The notes under the pieces were generated by a model. It was not told where the DNA came from and ran no database searches. It saw only the letters and a list, made by a program, of their open reading frames with translations. Position numbers and translations under genes: made by a program. DNA of 20,074 nucleotides from Bacteroidales bacterium (GTDB taxonomy: Bacteria > Bacteroidota > Bacteroidia > Bacteroidales > Bacteroidaceae): positions 1-20,074 of the forward strand of contig SFID01000031.1 of NCBI GenBank assembly GCA_004555425.1. Reading direction: 5' to 3'. This document shows, in pieces, positions 15,335 to 20,074 of this stretch; position 1 is the first letter of the stretch; each line of letters begins with the position of its first letter.

Positions 15335-16126
15335 CTACCGCTCGCTGTTGAGAATGAGGGTCATCATATCATAGGGAACGCCAGGTGTGGTCGAGACGAT
15401 GTGGCGATTGAACTCGCCCGTTGGATTGACGCAGTACACCTGCTCGGCATACTGGCGCAGCATCTCGCGCACGGCAGCCTCGCTCTGTCCAGCAGGTCCG
15501 CCGACCAGGTAGATGGGACTTTGGCGAAGGTCCAGCCCTTGGGCGCGGGCAATGCTCAATATATAATAGGTGGCATCCTGCGGCGCATGAACGGCAAAGC
15601 GGTTGCAGAGCAGCAGTCTGCTCTCCTCGAACACCGAAATTTCCAGCACATCTTCATACAGGTAGGCGAAGATGCGGGGAACGGGGCGCGCCATATCTTT
15701 CGTGGCAAAGTGGCGAAGCATGGCGGTCTGCGAGGAAACGAAACGGGCCTCGGGGAAGGCTTCCTCCAGTTTCGTACACCACAACTCGTCCAGCGAGAAG
15801 AGCAGAACGGCATTGGCGCGCGGCAGGGTGTCAAAGAAGATGCGGCGCGGCTGTTCGGAGGGGAAGCAGAAGTTGTAGATATCCTCCACCTCTTCCTCCT
15901 GAAAGGCTGCCATCGGCACGAGCGTGGTTTCTCCGCACACAATGATTCGCGTGTCGGGCGCTGGGCCTTGCAGCAAGGCTTCGGTGTCGCACGCCTCGCG
16001 CAGATTCATCGTGAACGATGCCTGCGGGCGCAGCCGGAAGGTGGAGAACTGAAATTCGGCCGACCGATGTATTTCGTATCGCGCCAGGTCCATACGGAAT
16101 TGGGAAAGTCGAATGTAGAGAGGCAA
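15335..16126 (-). CDS. DUF3822 family protein
   Basis: A 263-residue cytoplasmic protein of a family that I recall sitting next to rsmD in Bacteroidales; no activity is established that I know of, though the fold has been related to the actin/Hsp70 ATPase group. Conserved features are VPMAAFQEEEVEDIYNF in the first half, and VNPTGEFNRHIV followed by PYDMMTL near the C-terminus. No membrane segment or signal peptide is seen. The start is uncertain: TTG at 16126 keeps an N-terminal strand (YIRLSQFRM) that relatives seem to have, while the first ATG is at 16093; an in-frame stop lies just upstream. It is 57 bases after the VanZ-like gene and shares its operon. Confidence 0.8.
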   Translation of the reverse strand: MPLYIRLSQFRMDLARYEIHRSAEFQFSTFRLRPQASFTMNLREACDTEALLQGPAPDTRIIVCGETTLVPMAAFQEEEVEDIYNFCFPSEQPRRIFFDTLPRANAVLLFSLDELWCTKLEEAFPEARFVSSQTAMLRHFATKDMARPVPRIFAYLYEDVLEISVFEESRLLLCNRFAVHAPQDATYYILSIARAQGLDLRQSPIYLVGGPAGQSEAAVREMLRQYAEQVYCVNPTGEFNRHIVSTTPGVPYDMMTLILNSER

Positions 16127-16183
16127 GGGTTTTTCGTTTTTTAGGAGTCAATAATGAAGGTCAGCGTGAGCCTTGCGCTGCAT

Positions 16184-16564
16184 CTATCGCAGGCGAACGT
16201 GCTCGTACACCCATGCGCCAACGGCTGCCAAGAGCGTACCAAGCGAATTGGCAAGGAGGTCGGCCCATTCGCCCGAGCGCGCGGACGTGCAATACTCTTG
16301 CAGGAGTTCCAGCAGGCCGCTCATGAGGATGGGAGCACCCACGGCAAAGGCCACCAGCCGCCGCCACGCGCCGCGCCTATGGTTTCGGCGAAACCACTCC
16401 AGCCAGAGCAGCGAGCACAGGCCCGCATACATCAGGGTATGCACCACCTTGTCCACACCATCCACACCGTCGAGCAAACTGACCGAGGGCGGTTTGAACA
16501 GGCTCAGATACCACACTGTCAGCACGCAGACGATGGTGAGCGGATAATTGCGCAGGACGTTCAT
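16184..16564 (-). CDS. VanZ-like membrane protein
   Basis: A 126-residue protein with three to four hydrophobic helices. It begins with MNVLRNYPLTIVCVLTVWYL, followed by the conserved LFKPP, the charged DKVVHTLMYAGLCSLLWLEW segment, and near the end the family's EWADLLANSLGTLLA motif. VanZ-type proteins give low-level teicoplanin resistance in enterococci, but most members have no known role. I chose the ATG at 16564 since relatives start at the NYPL segment; an open frame reaches a TTG at 16600 overlapping the upstream gene. It lies 29 bases after the DUF4250 gene, in the same operon. Confidence 0.85.
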   Translation of the reverse strand: MNVLRNYPLTIVCVLTVWYLSLFKPPSVSLLDGVDGVDKVVHTLMYAGLCSLLWLEWFRRNHRRGAWRRLVAFAVGAPILMSGLLELLQEYCTSARSGEWADLLANSLGTLLAAVGAWVYEHVRLR

Positions 16565-16593
16565 AGCGGGGATATGCAGGTGATTTGACGTAC

Positions 16594-16776
16594 TTACCAA
16601 AATCGGCGATGCTCCTCGGAATATTCAAAACCTGCAGCGCGCAGCGTCTCGACAATCCATTCTTGCTCCACATCCATAGCGGCACACAGTTCTTCAATCG
16701 AGGGGTACTGGTCGCGCAGTTTCATATTGACGAAGCTCAAGAGCATCATCGGGTCTTTCGGCAGGTCGTTTGTCAT
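16594..16776 (-). CDS. DUF4250 domain-containing small protein
   Basis: A 60-residue soluble protein with the family pattern NDLPKDPMMLLSFVNMKLRD at the start, YPSIEELCAAM in the middle and AAGFEYSEEHRRFW at the end. The layout suggests a small helical, helix-turn-helix-like domain, but its role is unknown. The ATG at 16776 gives the family's usual start; an ATG at 16788 would add four residues. First gene of the operon whose promoter lies at 16806-16836, giving a leader of about 25 nt. Confidence 0.85.
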   Translation of the reverse strand: MTNDLPKDPMMLLSFVNMKLRDQYPSIEELCAAMDVEQEWIVETLRAAGFEYSEEHRRFW

Positions 16777-16805
16777 GAGGGAAAACATCTGTTGGTAATC
16801 ATTTG

Positions 16806-16836
16806 CAAAATTACTGAAACGTGCCCGATGAGCAAA
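16806..16836 (-). promoter_or_regulatory. Promoter of the DUF4250-VanZ-DUF3822-rsmD operon
   Basis: On the minus strand, TTTG (16836-16833), a 19-bp gap, then TAATTTTG (16813-16806), an excellent match to the Bacteroidetes consensus. Its -33 part falls inside a 47-bp sequence repeated at 19303-19349. Confidence 0.7.
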
Positions 16837-16859
16837 ATTCTGCGCAAAAAATGTGGTTG
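16813..16859. repeat. 47-bp direct repeat, copy A
   Basis: Identical over 47 bases to 19303-19349 and in the same orientation (starts ACTGAAACGTGCCCGATGAG). Similarity continues a few bases to the left (AATTACTGAAAC), with a 6-bp TGAAAC duplication in the other copy. This copy carries the -33 element of the operon promoter. The two copies bracket the T9SS cargo gene and the small gene. Confidence 0.95.
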
Positions 16860-16930
16860 AGCCTGGAGTGGAGATATCGGATAAATAAAGTTATTTACCA
16901 CACCATAATTGTTATGAAGATGGTTAGCAC

Positions 16931-16971
16931 AAAAAAACGGCGAACACAATTCCCAAGAACGTGTCCGCCGT
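16931..16971 (-). terminator. Intrinsic terminator of the T9SS cargo/small protein unit
   Basis: On the minus strand, ACGGCGGACAC (16971-16961) pairs with GTGTTCGCCGT (16947-16937) with one mismatch around a 13-base loop, followed by a run of T to 16931. It lies 24 bases after the small gene's stop and separates this unit from the operon promoter downstream. Confidence 0.85.
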
Positions 16972-16995
16972 GCTCATTCATATATATAGGTATCG

Positions 16996-17175
16996 TTATT
17001 GCATGTCGTCCCACATGCCACCAGCAAAGCCCTTGCGGTTAGTAGCTGCGTCATTTTCCAAGTCGGTCACTTCTTCTGAGTTCTTAATATCCAGCGTAGG
17101 AGAATTCGCAACAAAGTGTTCCATTTTCATGATGTAGCAGATGCTTTGGGGCTGAATATACGTCTTGTTTTTCAT
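16996..17175 (-). CDS. Small 59-residue protein downstream of T9SS cargo gene
   Basis: An uninterrupted frame from ATG (17175) to TAA gives a 59-residue protein starting MKNKTYIQPQSICYIMKMEH and ending RKGFAGGMWDDMQ. The opening M-K-x-K-x-Y-x-x-P resembles a class of short Bacteroidales proteins that I recall but which have no assigned role. It has a basic N-terminal end, a hydrophilic acidic middle (NSEEVTDLENDAA) and a Gly-Gly pair near the C-terminus; one cysteine, no signal peptide. It starts 32 bases after the cargo gene's stop and is followed by a good terminator, so the two are probably co-transcribed. It is shorter than usual gene-calling cut-offs. A structural, signalling or precursor-peptide role are all open. 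Confidence 0.7.
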   Translation of the reverse strand: MKNKTYIQPQSICYIMKMEHFVANSPTLDIKNSEEVTDLENDAATNRKGFAGGMWDDMQ

Positions 17176-17207
17176 GGTAATAGTCTCTAGTGGATTAAGT
17201 TGGTTAA

Positions 17208-19136
17208 TTATTTTACGAGGACCTTCTTACCGTTGATGATATAGATACCTTTGGAGGCAACTTTGACTTGGCGGCCAGAGAGGTCGTAGATGTTATTAGT
17301 AGAAGCATTTTGAATGGGAGTAGAATCCAATCCCGTAGTATTTCCAAAGAAGCAGCGAACAAAACTTTGGGGAGTATTAGTGGGCAATACGAGGTAAGCT
17401 TTATTCATCGGCAGGGCTGATGCCGATGCACTAACCTTGTAGAAACCCCATCCAGTCGTCTTATTGGCTAGCACGTAGGAGTTCTCGGAAGTGATATCCT
17501 TGGCTGCTCCTGCCGAATGCTTGAGCGCGCCATCTTCTATCGTAACGATTTCTTCGGTTGTACGAGGAAGCATCGTGAGCGAAGTGTTTGAACCCAGCAG
17601 GATAACGCCAGTGTTTGCGGGGATGGCCTCGCCTGCTGTTGCCACAGTGTAGGTATTTACGGAGGTGATATTGCCATCGGTCTGCGTAGCCACACTATAA
17701 GCCGTGGTATTCGCTGGCACTACAGTGGGGAAGGGTGCGCTGAATGTGGCAATATTATTCGTCCCTTCAAACGACTTCATTGTCACGACATTGGCATAGG
17801 GAACTTCTTCCAGTATGAATGCGGAGGAATAGTTCGTACCATTGTTATTTTTAAAGAAAGGCGCACTCGCATGATCATAACTGCCATTTGCTTTGATGAC
17901 AAAATAGTTTAATGAAGTTTGGGAAAATCTTCTTCCCTTAATCGCAACATAGCCCCACAAATCCGCAAGTCCCCCACTCACGTTGCTGCCAGCCAGTTTC
18001 TCTACGGTCAACTGGGCCCAGTCAGATAAACTTTGAGTTGCAGTTGTGTTGCCAGATGGAACAGTACCATTCTCTTGATGGTCATAGGCATCTACATAGC
18101 CTTTATTTCCATTGGCTCCCTTATAGAAATCTCCAGAATTACCCCCTTTCCAAGCTAGATACTTACCTTCATTACATACAAAGGTATAGACACCGCTACT
18201 GATTTCACGGCAGACAAAGGTTGTGGCTTCTGCCTCATTTTCCGTCATTGTAACGCCCGATTCATTGTACTTAAAGTACCAATACTTATCTACACCATAG
18301 GCTTTGTTCTTAAATCTATAAGCCTTACCGTTGACAGGCATATTAATAGGTGTTGAGGACACGTAGTTATATGCATTGCCGAAATTATTGGCTAAACTGA
18401 CACTCCATGCTGAACAAAGGCTGGTGTAGTATGTTTTGAGCGTATTCAAATTATCGAAATACTCATCAACTGGGTAGCCAACCTTGCCCTTGTTATCTCC
18501 TGCCACATAGTCATATTTACTAAATTCTTGCTGAAAATCATCAATGCTATAGATGTACCATTGGTTGGTCGTTTTTGTATTATCGTTCCACGTACCCACT
18601 CCCGTAACTTTGTCTGAACAGTTTCTTTCGTTATATTCTTCGCCCCGAATATTCCAACTATTGTTAGTGGTCAAGGCTTTGGACGAAATGATATATTTGC
18701 CACTCCCCTCTTCCGTTTCGGTGATATTCCACTTTTCGTTAACTGTCAAGTTGTTAACATCACTCACTTTCTTTGTACGGATAGCATGGTTAGTATTATT
18801 CGTTGCACCAGTTTTAAGGCTAACATAACGATTCGTCGTAATTGTAGAATTATCATCTTCTGTAACTTCCTTTAAGCAAATCGTATAACCATCCGTAGAG
18901 TTGCCATTGATAACGAAGAAACTACGGCTATCAAGCTTGTTATTACGGGCGCCTAACACAAACTTTTGCTCTCCATCATCTTTATACTTCAGTTGGGTCA
19001 CGCAAAACATAGGGATATAGGAGTTGTTTACATTTTTAATAATGTAAACCTTGTTAGGGTCTGGCGTGAATACGCCTGCTCTAGCCATACTACTGACTCC
19101 TAACAGTAGTGCAAAAAAGAGATAGAATTTTCTCAT
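17208..19136 (-). CDS. Secreted surface protein with T9SS C-terminal sorting domain
   Basis: A 642-residue exported protein of unknown function. Residues 1-20 are a signal peptide (MRKFYLFFALLLGVSSMARA). The mature part is rich in Asn, Thr, Ser and aromatic residues. It holds two or more stretches of the kind K-x-Y-x-F/I-K-N (VYIIKNVNNSYIPMF near 26; KAYRFKNKAYG near 260) that suggest carbohydrate-binding beta-trefoil-like modules, a guess. Around 450-600 there is a segment typical of Prevotella/Bacteroides surface proteins (TFSAPFPTVVPANTTAY, IPANTGVILLG, GFYKVS, NKAYLVLP). The end (IYDLSGRQV, KGIYIINGKKVLVK) is a classic T9SS type A sorting tail. The ATG at 19136 is chosen for the signal peptide; the open frame reaches a TTG at 19169. 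It is more AT-rich than its GC-rich neighbours and lies between two 47-bp repeats, which fits a mobile or exchanged cargo gene. Confidence 0.88.
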   Translation of the reverse strand: MRKFYLFFALLLGVSSMARAGVFTPDPNKVYIIKNVNNSYIPMFCVTQLKYKDDGEQKFVLGARNNKLDSRSFFVINGNSTDGYTICLKEVTEDDNSTITTNRYVSLKTGATNNTNHAIRTKKVSDVNNLTVNEKWNITETEEGSGKYIISSKALTTNNSWNIRGEEYNERNCSDKVTGVGTWNDNTKTTNQWYIYSIDDFQQEFSKYDYVAGDNKGKVGYPVDEYFDNLNTLKTYYTSLCSAWSVSLANNFGNAYNYVSSTPINMPVNGKAYRFKNKAYGVDKYWYFKYNESGVTMTENEAEATTFVCREISSGVYTFVCNEGKYLAWKGGNSGDFYKGANGNKGYVDAYDHQENGTVPSGNTTATQSLSDWAQLTVEKLAGSNVSGGLADLWGYVAIKGRRFSQTSLNYFVIKANGSYDHASAPFFKNNNGTNYSSAFILEEVPYANVVTMKSFEGTNNIATFSAPFPTVVPANTTAYSVATQTDGNITSVNTYTVATAGEAIPANTGVILLGSNTSLTMLPRTTEEIVTIEDGALKHSAGAAKDITSENSYVLANKTTGWGFYKVSASASALPMNKAYLVLPTNTPQSFVRCFFGNTTGLDSTPIQNASTNNIYDLSGRQVKVASKGIYIINGKKVLVK

Positions 19137-19232
19137 ATTAGAATTGGTATTTAAGGGTTGATAATACAAGGAATAGTGTTATAGATAGGCGGAAACTATG
19201 TCTGTGGTGCAAATTGGAACTATTTTCCGCCG

Positions 19233-19240
19233 CAAAAATA
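19233..19240 (-). promoter_or_regulatory. Possible -7 box for the T9SS cargo gene
   Basis: TATTTTTG on the minus strand matches TAnnTTTG. It lies about 95 bases before the ATG. No TTTG is present at the -33 distance, where a run of C occurs instead, so support is partial. Confidence 0.4.
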
Positions 19241-19302
19241 CAAAGAATAGAAAGAACTACCCCCCCGAAAAGTTAAATTGTGTTTACATATCAATTACTG
19301 AA

Positions 19303-19349
19303 ACTGAAACGTGCCCGATGAGCAAAATTCTGCGCAAAAAATGTGGTTG
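19303..19349. repeat. 47-bp direct repeat, copy B
   Basis: Identical to 16813-16859. Just left of it a 6-bp TGAAAC duplication and changes in the -7 box (ATCAATTA where copy A has CAAAATTA on the plus strand) mean this copy should no longer work as a promoter, although its -33 part is intact. Confidence 0.95.
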
Positions 19350-19598
19350 TAGGGAGTTGGGACAAGGGACTAGGGTTAGGGTTGAGAGCAACGTAAACGT
19401 CCCGCGTCAGGATGGTCCAAAGAACAATTTTCCGGCTCTTTCACGAAATCTATGGGTGTTCAACCATCTGCGCTCCTCTTTCGTGCCGAGGAATGTCAAC
19501 TTTCTATGTGCGCCTCGTAATATAATACATGGCGGAGCCTCGGGTGTGCAAAACTCGTCTTTTAACATTTCGAAGACTGTTGCGATATGTTAAATCAA

Positions 19599-19630
19599 TT
19601 TGGATTTCGGCGGCAAATGTATTATCTTTG
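19599..19630 (+). promoter_or_regulatory. Promoter directly ahead of a terminator hairpin
   Basis: TTTG (19599-19602), a 20-bp gap, then TATCTTTG (19623-19630): both elements and the spacing fit the Bacteroidetes consensus. Transcription would start near 19636, only a few bases before the hairpin stem at 19641. Confidence 0.65.
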
Positions 19631-19635
19631 TACTA

Positions 19636-19681
19636 GCGAAGAGGAGAGAGCCCGCAAACACGGGTTCTCTCCTCTTTTTTT
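19636..19681 (+). ncRNA. Possible tiny RNA: promoter-proximal hairpin with T-run
   Basis: A 14-bp stem with one G-U pair (19641-19654 with 19661-19674), loop CAAACA, then seven T. In form this is a strong intrinsic terminator. Because a good promoter ends at 19630 and no gene precedes it on the plus strand, the predicted product is an RNA of about 45 nt that is almost all hairpin. It could be a small RNA, a leader attenuator for a gene beyond the window, or an insulating terminator with a chance promoter match. Confidence 0.5.
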
Positions 19682-19707
19682 CATACGGAAATGGGCTAAA
19701 AAAGGGG

Positions 19708-19730
19708 TTTTCTACAAAGCATGTAGAAAA
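19708..19730. other. 23-bp palindrome
   Basis: TTTTCTACA (19708-19716) and TGTAGAAAA (19722-19730) pair perfectly around AAGCA. It may be a protein-binding dyad or part of a dispersed repeat; nearby AT-rich sequence (to about 19770) has no gene. Confidence 0.5.
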
Positions 19731-19889
19731 ATTTATATGCCGAAGCGAAAATTTTTTCTCTGAAAGCGGATTTTCTATTGGCTAAGTTGGTGCGCGAATT
19801 GACGATATAGACACTTCAAAAGTTAAAAGATATTTATTTTTCATCCCTGCATTTTTTTCATTTCAAGTAACCACTCTGGTCGCTCATTG

Positions 19890-20074
19890 CGGGCTAGGGA
19901 TGCTATTCTATGCGCCTCGAAGAGGCAAACTGCTCGTAGCCCAGGGCAGAGCGAAGCGGCGCCCTGGGTATTGTCGTCCGTCCCCAGCTTTCGCCCTGCA
20001 AGGGCAAAAGCGTAAGAACCAGCGTTTACTATTCGTCCATACATTGCACCTATTATATATGCTTTTGCCCTTGC
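19890..20074. repeat. Dispersed palindromic repeat, cut by the window end
   Basis: Two GC-rich palindromes stand in AT-richer surroundings: CCCAGGGC/GCCCTGGG (19940-19947 with 19961-19968) and GCCCTGCAAGGGC (19993-20005). The 14-bp GCAAGGGCAAAAGC at 19998-20011 returns inverted at 20061-20074, the last bases of the window. The pattern is like dispersed repeats I recall from Bacteroidales intergenic DNA. No transposase is visible. Confidence 0.6.

Larger units (their letters stand above)
19137..20074. other. Non-coding region with promoters, hairpins and a dispersed repeat
   Basis: No convincing protein gene. Short frames here (for example 19198-19593, 19600-19785 on the plus strand and 19841-20044 on the minus strand) are readings through repeats and hairpins. 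Contents listed separately: -7 box for the cargo gene, second copy of the 47-bp repeat, a promoter followed at once by a terminator hairpin, a 23-bp palindrome and a palindromic dispersed repeat reaching the window end. 19350-19598 shows nothing recognisable beyond a short AGGGTTAGGG string. Confidence 0.65.

Noticed and set aside
14678..16144. Plus-strand open frame of 488 residues
   Set aside because: Shadow of rsmD and the DUF3822 gene, both of which have clear family features on the minus strand.
16813..16859. Target-site duplication of a known transposon type
   Set aside because: 47 bp is far longer than usual target duplications and there are no inverted ends or transposase in the bracketed unit, so a transposon was not called.
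19363..19382. Telomere-like AGGGTTAGGG string
   Set aside because: Only two units; a chance short repeat in a bacterial chromosome.
19841..20044. Small minus-strand protein of 67 residues
   Set aside because: It is read through GC-rich palindromes of a dispersed repeat and has no domain features.

Overview
The window looks like chromosomal DNA from a member of the Bacteroidales, most likely Prevotella-like. The reasons are: promoters of the Bacteroidetes type (TTTG or TTG, 19-20 bp, TAnnTTTG); no clear Shine-Dalgarno sites; a secreted protein with a type IX secretion (T9SS) C-terminal sorting tail; a C10 (streptopain-type) protease with an N-terminal propeptide; and DUF3822 and DUF4250 proteins typical of this order. 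I see no tRNA, rRNA, CRISPR array or transposase gene.

Layout. 1-1079 is gene-free and packed with repeats: a palindromic element in three copies plus arrays of 37, 22 and 21 bp units. 1080-6575 is a three-gene operon for a restriction-modification system: a cytosine-5 DNA methyltransferase, an McrB-like AAA+ motor with its own N-terminal domain, and an McrC/DUF2357-type nuclease. Its order and coupling resemble LlaJI/BsuMI-type systems. Base composition jumps inside the ATPase gene near 2805, as if an AT-rich methyltransferase plus recognition domain had been grafted onto a resident GC-rich motor and nuclease. 6576-6767 holds two unlike short tandem repeats. Then come a cardiolipin synthase (6768-8201) and a C10 protease (8244-10160). 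After a promoter followed by four 22-bp repeats comes an AAA_14/DUF4143 ATPase (10376-11581). A housekeeping stretch follows: a carboxyltransferase subunit of the pyruvate carboxylase B/oxaloacetate decarboxylase alpha type whose biotinyl domain has no lysine at the expected place (12017-13795), then thymidine kinase (13954-14541), each followed by a strong intrinsic terminator.

From 14684 to 19136 all genes lie on the minus strand. One operon, with a recognisable promoter at 16806-16836, reads DUF4250, VanZ-like, DUF3822, rsmD. Upstream of it, with its own terminator, is a second unit: a T9SS cargo protein (17208-19136) followed by a previously uncalled 59-residue protein (16996-17175). This second unit is bracketed by a 47-bp perfect direct repeat that includes the -33 element of the downstream operon promoter, which suggests it was inserted there.

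19137-20074 has no convincing protein gene. It holds a good promoter that fires straight into a strong terminator hairpin (a possible RNA of about 45 nt), a 23-bp palindrome, and part of a palindromic dispersed repeat that runs off the window end. All calls come from reading the sequence; family names are from recall of motifs, not from a database search.
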